From contig JAUXBV010000034.1 in NCBI GenBank assembly GCA_030619215.1, positions 1-12,874 of the forward strand: a DNA stretch of 12,874 bases, given 5' to 3'. The stretch comes from Fibrobacterota bacterium (GTDB lineage: Bacteria > Fibrobacterota > Chitinivibrionia > Chitinivibrionales > JANQEN01). The translations under genes and the position numbers were made by a program. Positions 1-6,228 of the stretch are shown one piece after another. A model generated the notes under the pieces. The model had not been told where the DNA came from and ran no database searches. It saw nothing but the letters and a program-made list of their open reading frames with translations. Each line of letters starts with the position of its first letter. The stretch's first letter is position 1.

Positions 1-1
1 G

Positions 2-2656
2 GGAATCAAATTCCCAGTAAATCGAGTTAAGGTAATATTAGCATTGTTTTCTGAAATTATCATTCAATTCTTCTTCTCTCCTTTATTAAAAAGAATTAGA
101 AAAAAGAAAAATGATTTTAAAAGTCTTTTAAAAGTTAGAATACTGAATAAATTAACATATTCTATTTATTTCGACGATATGGTTGCTTGCCTTTTTGCCA
201 ACTTTAAAGCGTTAAATCTCGCTGATAGGATTGTAGATAGTTTTGAGAAAGCAGATGCTTATACAATTCATGGTGTACCGGCCTACCAATTGCTTATGAA
301 AAAAAGAGCTTTTAAATATCTTAGAAAATCACTTAGAATAGCTGAAAATATTAATCGTAAAGATAGTTATGCTTTTGCTCAATCAATTAGCGGTCTTGAT
401 TATTACTTTTATTCCAACTGGAAAAAAAGTGAATATAGTTTGCATTCAAGTATTAACGTTTTTAGTTCAATTGGCGATATAACCAATCAAATTTTAAGTG
501 CTGAGCACTTATGGAGAGTCAACTTCATTCGAGGCATGTTTGATACTGCCTTAGCATATATGCATAATACTGTAGACCTCTGTGAGCAGACAAAAGAAAA
601 ACACTTTCTAATGGCTACATTGGCTTCACAGTATCTAACAATGCTTCTTAAAACTGGGCAATCGAATGACTCTGAAATAAAGAAGATAGAAGAAATGCTT
701 AAACAGACAGAATCTTTTCTCTCCCATACACATGTTGGTATGTTTTTAATACAGGCAGAAATGCTTCAAAATAAATTACGTGAAGCATATAATCGTGTTA
801 AGACGTTGATACCAGTAATTCTAAAGAAAAGCTTCAATGCTGAATATATTGTACCTGCATTTGCTTTATATTGTGAATTAATTATGCAAGAGTTGAGAAA
901 TCGAAAATATGGGAATAAACAAATTCCTCTTTCAGCCAAGAAATTATTAAAAAAATTTAATATTCAAATTCTGCTTCTCTGGTTTTCATGCTTAAGTTTT
1001 CCTGCATATTGGGGCTCATTTTACAGAAACCTTGCCTGGTATAATGCTTTAAAAGAAAGGAAAAGGAAAGCAAAAAAATATTTCCTAAAAGCCATCCGGA
1101 AACACCACTCTCTTGACATGAGATACGAAGAAGCAAAATCCATCCGTGATTACGGGTTGTTCCTGGATGACTGCAATTTACCGGGTGAGGCAAGGGATCA
1201 GTATAATGCCGCGTATAAATTATTCCATATTTGTGGAGCGAAATTAGAGACTGACAGGTTGAAAGAAAAAGTAGACTATGATACCAAAACATTTGACATA
1301 GAAACCCTACCGAAAGAAGAAAAAAAGGAGCAGGACTCAACAATTAAAACAACAAGTCAACTGCGTGTTAATACATTATATGATATCAGCTCTTCTATAA
1401 CAGGAATAGATGATATTGATACATTGTTTAAGCAGATATTGAATGCGATGTTAAAAGCAACAGGAGCTCAGTACGCATGGCTTTTCCTTGAGGGTAGTGA
1501 GCGATATGATATAAAAGAGCTTTGCATTGACTACCATGGCAAGACGCCGAAGAAAGAGGATATTCCTCTCTCAAAAAAGATTGTGCAGCAGGTCAAGGAA
1601 AAAAAGAAGGTTGTATTAATACGGGATGTCTCGCAGGAAAAATCTTTAGTTGATGATATGGAAGAGACAGGAAGAATTGATATGATCCGTTCGGTTCTCT
1701 GCGTTCCCTTATGTCATCTGGATAATTACCTGGGGTGTGTGTATCTGGGTAACAATATTGTGTCGGGCTTATTTACTGAGGAATCGAAAAAGACTGTTCA
1801 GATTCTTTCGGCACAGGCGGGTGTGTTGCTTGAAAATGCCTATCTCATGGACGAATATAAAAAGCTGAATAAATATTTACAGCAGAAAGTAAATGAACAG
1901 ACCAAAGACATCAAAGAGAAAAACGTGCATTTAATAGATACCAATCTTAAACTTATGGATTCCGAGCGAATGAAAAATATCCTCACCGGTACTGTAGTGC
2001 ATGATATTAAGAATTATGCTGCCGGTATTGAAGGGAATATCAGTGTTTTAAGCAGAAAACATCCGGAGAGTAAACCGATCAAACGAACGCTTTCGCTAGT
2101 AAAAAACACCTGTTTTGATATTGTAAACCTGACCTCAAATTTACTTGATATCGGGAGAATGGAGGAAAGTAAACTTGAGCCGAATAAGACACTGATTTAC
2201 TACGATCAAATCCGTAAGATTATTAACCAGTTTAAAGACAATATCTTATTTGAAGAGCGAAACATATCTATAAAGATAGTCCCTCCTTTGGATAAATTTA
2301 CCGTTGAAGCTGACATTTACCTTTTAACACGTGTGTTCCAGAATCTTTTCAATAATGCTGCAAAGTATGCGCCCAAAAATGGTAAGGTTGTGGTAAGCAT
2401 GGAATCCGGTATAGATGAGGATACCATTTGCTTTTTCAGCTCAGGAAAGCCAATACCTGATAAAGACAAGTATATTATTTTTGACAAGTATTCCAGCCTG
2501 GATGATAATACCAGTATGCACTCCAAGGGTCTCGGGCTGTTTTTCTGCAGACTGGTAGCGCAGGCTCATCAGGGCAGGATATGGCTGGATACTGATGAGC
2601 ATGGTAATTACTTCAAACTGGCGTTTAAAAAGACACCGGTAAAAACTGCAGCCTGA
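2..2656 (+). CDS. Sensor histidine kinase, C-terminal part of a larger multidomain kinase (5' partial)
   Basis: Probably a cytoplasmic signalling kinase that autophosphorylates a histidine. The frame is open to the left edge, and the first possible start (TTG at 44) has no convincing ribosome binding site, so I treat the gene as 5'-truncated. Counting residues from that TTG: about 15-415 is an all-helical TPR-like region, 440-602 a GAF sensor domain, 600-640 a coiled coil, 640-715 the dimerisation helices with the H-box VVHDIKN (His653, codon 2000-2002), and 745-862 the HATPase_c domain. The N-box is NLFNNAAK (Asn771), and the G2-like box is KGLGLFF. The G1 box reads SSGKPIP, so its usual Asp is Ser799. 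This TPR-GAF-kinase order is typical of giant proteins that begin with a Ser/Thr kinase and an AAA-type ATPase, which would lie left of the window (inference). No receiver domain or response regulator follows. The first kilobase is markedly AT-rich compared with the rest. Confidence 0.88.
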   Translation, partial: GIKFPVNRVKVILALFSEIIIQFFFSPLLKRIRKKKNDFKSLLKVRILNKLTYSIYFDDMVACLFANFKALNLADRIVDSFEKADAYTIHGVPAYQLLMKKRAFKYLRKSLRIAENINRKDSYAFAQSISGLDYYFYSNWKKSEYSLHSSINVFSSIGDITNQILSAEHLWRVNFIRGMFDTALAYMHNTVDLCEQTKEKHFLMATLASQYLTMLLKTGQSNDSEIKKIEEMLKQTESFLSHTHVGMFLIQAEMLQNKLREAYNRVKTLIPVILKKSFNAEYIVPAFALYCELIMQELRNRKYGNKQIPLSAKKLLKKFNIQILLLWFSCLSFPAYWGSFYRNLAWYNALKERKRKAKKYFLKAIRKHHSLDMRYEEAKSIRDYGLFLDDCNLPGEARDQYNAAYKLFHICGAKLETDRLKEKVDYDTKTFDIETLPKEEKKEQDSTIKTTSQLRVNTLYDISSSITGIDDIDTLFKQILNAMLKATGAQYAWLFLEGSERYDIKELCIDYHGKTPKKEDIPLSKKIVQQVKEKKKVVLIRDVSQEKSLVDDMEETGRIDMIRSVLCVPLCHLDNYLGCVYLGNNIVSGLFTEESKKTVQILSAQAGVLLENAYLMDEYKKLNKYLQQKVNEQTKDIKEKNVHLIDTNLKLMDSERMKNILTGTVVHDIKNYAAGIEGNISVLSRKHPESKPIKRTLSLVKNTCFDIVNLTSNLLDIGRMEESKLEPNKTLIYYDQIRKIINQFKDNILFEERNISIKIVPPLDKFTVEADIYLLTRVFQNLFNNAAKYAPKNGKVVVSMESGIDEDTICFFSSGKPIPDKDKYIIFDKYSSLDDNTSMHSKGLGLFFCRLVAQAHQGRIWLDTDEHGNYFKLAFKKTPVKTAA

Positions 2657-2662
2657 AAGTTG

Positions 2663-2750
2663 AATTTTAGATTTCAGATTGCGGATTTAAGAATAAAAAA
2701 TTAAAAACCAATATTCCAAATCTAAAATCACAAATCTAAAATCTAAAATT
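2663..2750. repeat. Long imperfect inverted repeat between convergent genes, possible bidirectional terminator
   Basis: The arms at 2663-2680 and 2733-2750 are 18 bases each and pair at 17 of 18 positions, with a 52-base loop. Both arms are built from AATTTTAGATT-like words. The right side also holds CAAATCTAAAATC twice in tandem. The repeat sits between the kinase stop (2654-2656) and the stop codon of the convergent minus-strand gene, and the latter (2743-2745) lies inside the right arm. Its position suggests transcription termination from both sides. The AT-rich, wordy composition also resembles an interspersed intergenic repeat family. Function is inferred. Confidence 0.6.
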
Positions 2751-3207
2751 TTCCCATTGCTGCTTTCATCTTTTTTATACGTCTCCAGAGTATAAATGCG
2801 GCTATGTAAGGGAAGGTAAAAAGTGCCACTGTAACGGGCCATAAAAGCCGGGCTAATGAAGTCCTGATACTCACACTACCTTCAAACTCAAAAATGTCAT
2901 CATTATCAAATACCGGCTCAAAGCCCAGTTTGACATGCTTATATTCATCCATATCGAGTCCGTGAATTATGCCTGTATAGAAACCGTGTAACGATCCTGT
3001 AAAGGCAGGATCTTCGAAGCCGGCTTTCAGGTGCATTGACAATCGATCTATTTTAACAACCCTTAATAATTTACCAATAACTCTCCCCAACCATTTCATT
3101 GCCTTTTTGGCAACTTTCCTTTGATTCAGGGAGAACTGAACAATCTGCTTCCATTTATCTATTTTGCTGCTTAACGAGGTTGTGGTGGCTTTTTCTTCTT
3201 CGGTCAT
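2743..3207 (-). CDS. DUF2953-like protein, C-terminal half (membrane protein)
   Basis: A 154-residue protein of unknown function. It contains the segment GFEDPAFTGSLHGFYTGI, followed by a hydrophilic stretch and a hydrophobic C-terminal helix (LLWPVTVALFTFPYIAAF) ending in basic residues. This matches the C-terminal part of DUF2953 proteins as I recall them (a G-DPA-TG-G signature followed by a beta-rich part). The ATG at 3205-3207 has AGGA at 3216-3219, eight bases upstream, so independent translation is plausible. The preceding ORF ends at 3226, is in the same reading frame and resembles the N-terminal half of the same family. The two could be one gene interrupted by TAG or a natural two-gene version. 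The stop codon lies inside the inverted repeat at 2663-2750. Confidence 0.6.
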   Translation of the reverse strand: MTEEEKATTTSLSSKIDKWKQIVQFSLNQRKVAKKAMKWLGRVIGKLLRVVKIDRLSMHLKAGFEDPAFTGSLHGFYTGIIHGLDMDEYKHVKLGFEPVFDNDDIFEFEGSVSIRTSLARLLWPVTVALFTFPYIAAFILWRRIKKMKAAMGKF

Positions 3208-3215
3208 GTAATATA

Positions 3216-3219
3216 TCCT
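3216..3219 (-). promoter_or_regulatory. Ribosome binding site for the DUF2953 C-terminal half
   Basis: The minus strand reads AGGA with an 8-base spacer to the ATG at 3205-3207. It lies between the in-frame TAG (3226-3228) and that ATG. It is the main evidence that the downstream half is translated on its own rather than being a dead remnant. Confidence 0.4.
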
Positions 3220-3225
3220 GTTTAT

Positions 3226-3507
3226 CTATTTATTCTCATTGTTATTTGAATACTCTTCACAGTCAGGCTTGGCAAGCTTTTTAAATGAACCGAAAACAAA
3301 CTTATTAAAAAGTACTATTTCATATTTTTTTACAGAAAAAATATAGGTGATCCTTACAATTATCGGATGTGCAATATGCATTGATAACACGGCAGTGTTA
3401 TATGCTTTGCTTTTATTATCATAAGTAAAGAGTATTGGAGAAAAAAGAAATATTACTAAAAAGAGAACTAAGATAATAAAGATTATTAGGAGGATTTTTA
3501 ATATCAT
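3226..3507 (-). CDS. DUF2953-like protein, N-terminal half (single N-terminal membrane helix)
   Basis: A 93-residue product with a hydrophobic N-terminal helix at residues 2-27 (MILKILLIIFIILVLFLVIF...), then a beta-rich segment and a polar Asn/Glu tail. This is the expected shape of the start of DUF2953 proteins: a membrane anchor followed by strands. It ends at a TAG (3226-3228) exactly seven codons before the ATG of the next ORF, in the same frame. A TAA lies immediately upstream of its ATG, so the start cannot be extended, and no Shine-Dalgarno sequence is visible. It follows the TatB-like/cyclo-ligase gene by 38 bases and is probably the same transcript. Function unknown. The family assignment rests mainly on the downstream half. 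Confidence 0.5.
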   Translation of the reverse strand: MILKILLIIFIILVLFLVIFLFSPILFTYDNKSKAYNTAVLSMHIAHPIIVRITYIFSVKKYEIVLFNKFVFGSFKKLAKPDCEEYSNNNENK

Positions 3508-3545
3508 TTAAATAATAAGTAATATCAATTTAGAGTTGTCAATTA

Positions 3546-4355
3546 TCAACTGTTAACATCTTGCCCAAACCTCTTGACGCCTTCCTCGGTTATGATAATA
3601 TCCATAGGAATATCGTGGTAATCAAAGGGAAGGTCCTCATTGAGCATCTGGCATTTATATGCGAATCCAACGATTGGCGCCTTTTCCTTTAATTCCTTTA
3701 AAAAAGCATCGTAACAACCTTTACCACGACCCAGCCTCGCCCCATTTTTATCAAAACCCAGTCCCGGGCAAACAACAAGCTGTATATCGCTCTTTAAAAA
3801 ATTATTACGAATCTCATCGACCGGTTCAAGCATCTTATACTCCCCAACCCGTAAATCTGCAGAATAGTCTTTTATCTCTGCGATACCCATCTGAGAGCTG
3901 TTCGGGTAACAATATGGCAAAATAACCCGCTTACCTTTTGCAAGAATACTCTTAATACAATCTTCTGTCTGCACTTCTGTTTTCGTGGCTGCGTACATAA
4001 GCACGGTCTGTGCCTTTTTGAACTCTTCTGTTTCGAACAGGTGTTCGGCAATACGAGCAGGCTTCTGTTTATGCTCGTCCTCCGTAAGTGATTTCCTTCT
4101 CTTTAGGCAGATCTCACGAAATTTGTCTTTTTTTTCAGTAACCTCATCACGAAAGCTTTTTTCCGGGCTTGTGATATTATTTGTTATATTGGTAACCTCA
4201 TTCAGCTCCCGCCTGACTTTCTCACTGTATAAACGTAACTTGCCGATCATTCTGGCAGCCTCTCTGATAAACCGGGGCAGTTCCTTGGAGCCAAAGAACA
4301 TAAGAACGATAAGAAATATTACCAATATCTCAAAAAAACCGAGACCGCTAATCAC
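3546..4355 (-). CDS. TatB-like / 5-formyltetrahydrofolate cyclo-ligase fusion protein
   Basis: A 269-residue protein joining two domains that are normally separate. Residues 1-65 form a TatA/TatB-type module: a short membrane helix starting near GFFEILVIF, with a Glu at position 9 as in TatB, an FGSKELP hinge and a charged amphipathic helix. Residues 70-265 are a full-length 5-formyltetrahydrofolate cyclo-ligase (5-formyl-THF + ATP to 5,10-methenyl-THF + ADP + phosphate). They show the basic N-terminal helix, TKTEVQT near 124-130 and the ATP/folate signature CPGLGFDKNGARLGRGKGC (196-214) followed by YD. The start is a GTG supported by AAGGAG five bases upstream. It overlaps the end of tatC by 8 bases, so translational coupling is likely. 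The fusion would tether the folate enzyme to the inner face of the membrane (inference). Alternatives are cleavage into two proteins or an internal start. Confidence 0.88.
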   Translation of the reverse strand: MISGLGFFEILVIFLIVLMFFGSKELPRFIREAARMIGKLRLYSEKVRRELNEVTNITNNITSPEKSFRDEVTEKKDKFREICLKRRKSLTEDEHKQKPARIAEHLFETEEFKKAQTVLMYAATKTEVQTEDCIKSILAKGKRVILPYCYPNSSQMGIAEIKDYSADLRVGEYKMLEPVDEIRNNFLKSDIQLVVCPGLGFDKNGARLGRGKGCYDAFLKELKEKAPIVGFAYKCQMLNEDLPFDYHDIPMDIIITEEGVKRFGQDVNS

Positions 4356-5076
4356 TTTTTCTCCTTATAACAAAAATTGAGACCAGTATACTGATGCCAT
4401 ATAAAACAAAAAGCGGCGCTGCCAGAAATAGTTGTGATATGATATCCGGGGGTGTCAAAACAGCAGCCAAAATAAAAATCATTATTATGGCATAGCGAAA
4501 ATTCTTTATGAGAAATTTCGGCGTTATGATCCCTATCCTTGTCAGGACAAAGGAAACCACGGGCAGCTCAAACACCAGGCCAAAAGCTATTGCCAGTTTC
4601 AGAAGAAACCCCAAATACTCCTGCGCCCGGTAAAAGGCGTCAAGTTTTCCCTCTGCAAACTTTAAGAGGAAGCTTATAACAAATGGTACTGTCATGTAGC
4701 TGAAAAGTATGCCCATTATGAAAAAAATCGAAGAAGCAATAACGGTTGGGAGAATAAGTACCTTCTCATTTTTAAAAAGCCCCGGTGATACAAAACGCCA
4801 TATCTGATAAAACACAAAAGGTGAGCCAATAATGAGGCCGCCAGCTACCGCTATTTTAATACTGAGGATTATCGGCTCTGCCGGACTTGTATATATAAGG
4901 ACGGGCTGGGGGTTTGACAGCCGCAAAGGGTAAACCATAACGATATCAAAAATCTTTTTCCAGAAAATCCCGCAGGGAACAGCAAACACCACAACAGCAA
5001 TTACACTCTTGAGAACACGCCAGCGCAGCTCCTCAAGATGGTCAAGAAACGACATTTCATTTTTTTTTAATGCCAC
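4348..5076 (-). CDS. tatC: Sec-independent protein translocase TatC
   Basis: A 242-residue polytopic inner-membrane protein and core receptor of the twin-arginine translocase, which exports folded proteins. Visible family motifs are SFLDHLEELRWRV at the N-terminus, SPAEPIILSIK, FYQIWRFVSPGL, an FGLVFELPV segment and TPPDIISQ near the C-terminus, with about six hydrophobic helices. Length is normal for the family. The start is a GTG at 5074-5076 with AAGGAA seven bases upstream; an in-frame ATG seven codons later is a weaker alternative. The gene starts 11 bases after the tatA stop, and its last 8 bases overlap the next gene, so it clearly sits in an operon. Confidence 0.95.
   Translation of the reverse strand: MALKKNEMSFLDHLEELRWRVLKSVIAVVVFAVPCGIFWKKIFDIVMVYPLRLSNPQPVLIYTSPAEPIILSIKIAVAGGLIIGSPFVFYQIWRFVSPGLFKNEKVLILPTVIASSIFFIMGILFSYMTVPFVISFLLKFAEGKLDAFYRAQEYLGFLLKLAIAFGLVFELPVVSFVLTRIGIITPKFLIKNFRYAIIMIFILAAVLTPPDIISQLFLAAPLFVLYGISILVSIFVIRRKSD
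4361..4366 (-). promoter_or_regulatory. Ribosome binding site for the TatB-like/cyclo-ligase gene
   Basis: AAGGAG on the minus strand lies five bases before the GTG at 4353-4355. It falls inside the last codons of tatC. It fixes the start so that the Tat-like membrane helix is included, which is the key evidence that the fusion is translated as such. Confidence 0.7.
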
Positions 5077-5087
5077 GTATGAATTCC

Positions 5088-5273
5088 TTATGTCTTCTTT
5101 TCGTCATTTAAGTTATGCTTTAATTCTTCTTTATCGTTCCCTTTCAACCCTTTCCTTAACTCTTTGATACCTGAGCCTATGCCTTTTGCCAAGTCAGGAA
5201 TCTTTTTAGCGCCAAAAAGTATAATTATTATCGCCAGGATAATGAGAAATTCCATCCCGCCCGGAAGGATCAC
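5088..5273 (-). CDS. tatA: Twin-arginine translocase subunit TatA
   Basis: A 61-residue protein with one N-terminal membrane helix (MEFLIILAIIIILF), the conserved FGAKKIPDLAKGIG hinge and amphipathic helix, and a short charged tail. It is the pore-forming subunit that oligomerises with TatC during export of folded twin-arginine substrates. The start is a GTG at 5271-5273 preceded by a strong AGGAGG; an ATG six codons downstream has no comparable site. It is first in the minus-strand tat cluster and faces a 155-base divergent spacer shared with rlmB, where its promoter should be. Confidence 0.93.
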   Translation of the reverse strand: MILPGGMEFLIILAIIIILFGAKKIPDLAKGIGSGIKELRKGLKGNDKEELKHNLNDEKKT

Positions 5274-5278
5274 AGAGG

Positions 5279-5284
5279 CCTCCT
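5279..5284 (-). promoter_or_regulatory. Strong ribosome binding site selecting the GTG start of tatA
   Basis: A perfect AGGAGG on the minus strand with a 5-base spacer to the GTG at 5271-5273. It favours the GTG over the in-frame ATG six codons later. Confidence 0.75.
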
Positions 5285-5318
5285 GTTTTCGATTAATATA
5301 TAAAAACTAAAATGTAAA

Positions 5319-5332
5319 TTTATTATAGAATA
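5319..5332. promoter_or_regulatory. Candidate promoter element in the tatA-rlmB divergent spacer
   Basis: The spacer 5274-5428 is very AT-rich. The minus strand contains TATAAT (5322-5327), about 48 bases upstream of the tatA start, and no clear -35 box was found at the usual spacing. The same 14-base word TTTATTATAGAATA, read here on the plus strand, recurs on the minus strand at 7560-7573 upstream of the gene starting at 7515. A promoter role is tentative because in AT-rich DNA such words can occur by chance. Confidence 0.22.
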
Positions 5333-5428
5333 AAATATATTAGTTATTGCAGTTTTACTTTGAAATTATCTTTCAATGCCATTAATGCATTTTTATTTTT
5401 CATAACCACACCTTAAAGGTATTATTAT

Positions 5429-6187
5429 ATGAAAAACTTTTCAGACAACGTAATATATGGTATTCATGCTGTTGAAGAGCTTATAGCCAAACGAATCAAC
5501 GAAATAGAGCGTATTTTTTTTGATACGGATCGTACAAAAGGAAATATATTCAATCTTCTAAAGCAATGCAAAAAGAAAAAACTCCCTTATCAATGTGTGC
5601 CAGGAAAGAGGCTTGACCGGATAGCCGGCACAATAAAACATCAGGGTGTCGTTGCTATCTGTACGGTTAAGCCTTATGAAGAAGTAGATAGTATATTAAA
5701 AAAACTTGAAGATACAACTTCCCCACCGATACTTCTTGTCCCTGCCTCTTTGGAAGATCCCAGAAACCTTGGTGCGCTCATTCGCACGAGCGTTGCTTTC
5801 GGTGTTAACGCTATACTCCTTGAACGAAAACACACAACACCGCTAAACGCAACGGTTGCAAAATCTTCAGCCGGAATGTTGGAACATATGCCGGTTGTAA
5901 GACCTCAAAACCTTGAAAGGGTGATAAAAGAACTTGCCATAAAAGGCTTTTGCGTAATAGGAGCTGTGGCAGGAACTGATAAAAAACCGCATCAAATTGA
6001 TTTATCAGGGCCAATAATTATTATTACGGGTGGAGAGCATCGGGGAATCCCGCCTTATCTGAAAAAGCTCTGCACTGATTTTGCAGGCATCCCAACGATA
6101 ATAAAGGTGAAATCTCTTAATGTGTCTGTCGCTGCTTCAATTTTACTGTATGAATGTGCAAAACAGCGAGAATTTATCTTCGAGTGA
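5429..6187 (+). CDS. rlmB: 23S rRNA (guanosine-2'-O)-methyltransferase, RlmB/TrmH family
   Basis: A 252-residue SPOUT-class methyltransferase that uses S-adenosylmethionine to 2'-O-methylate a guanosine, most likely in 23S rRNA. Residues 8-75 form the small substrate-binding domain (YGIHAVEELI, then a basic stretch and GTIKHQGVVA). The catalytic knot domain follows, with motif 1 LEDPRNLGALIRTSVAFGV (about 108-126, with the Asn-Arg pair), LNATVAKSSAGMLEHMPV, motif 2 TGGEHRGIP (200-208) and motif 3 SLNVSVAASILLYE (229-242). Length is normal. The ATG has a weak AAAGG nine bases upstream. It is divergent from tatA and convergent with the gene at 6229-7515. The exact target nucleotide cannot be proven from sequence, and another TrmH-family specificity remains possible. 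Confidence 0.92.
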   Translation: MKNFSDNVIYGIHAVEELIAKRINEIERIFFDTDRTKGNIFNLLKQCKKKKLPYQCVPGKRLDRIAGTIKHQGVVAICTVKPYEEVDSILKKLEDTTSPPILLVPASLEDPRNLGALIRTSVAFGVNAILLERKHTTPLNATVAKSSAGMLEHMPVVRPQNLERVIKELAIKGFCVIGAVAGTDKKPHQIDLSGPIIIITGGEHRGIPPYLKKLCTDFAGIPTIIKVKSLNVSVAASILLYECAKQREFIFE

Positions 6188-6228
6188 TAAGTAACTGGTA
6201 TCCTGATATCAAGTTTTAAAACATTCCT

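Noticed and set aside
44..46. TTG at 44 as the true start of the kinase
   Set aside because: The frame is open to the window edge, no good ribosome binding site precedes it, and the protein begins in the middle of a domain type that normally follows an ATPase module.
957..1343. 128-residue minus-strand ORF inside the kinase gene
   Set aside because: It lies antisense to the TPR-like region, which has a clear coding pattern. Its protein has no recognisable features.
3985..4380. 131-residue plus-strand ORF
   Set aside because: It is a shadow of the TatB-like/cyclo-ligase gene, whose motifs are unambiguous on the minus strand.
6188..6228. Possible terminator between rlmB and the convergent gene
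   Set aside because: Only the short palindromes GTTTTAAAAC and GATATC are visible. There is no stem-loop with a T-run.
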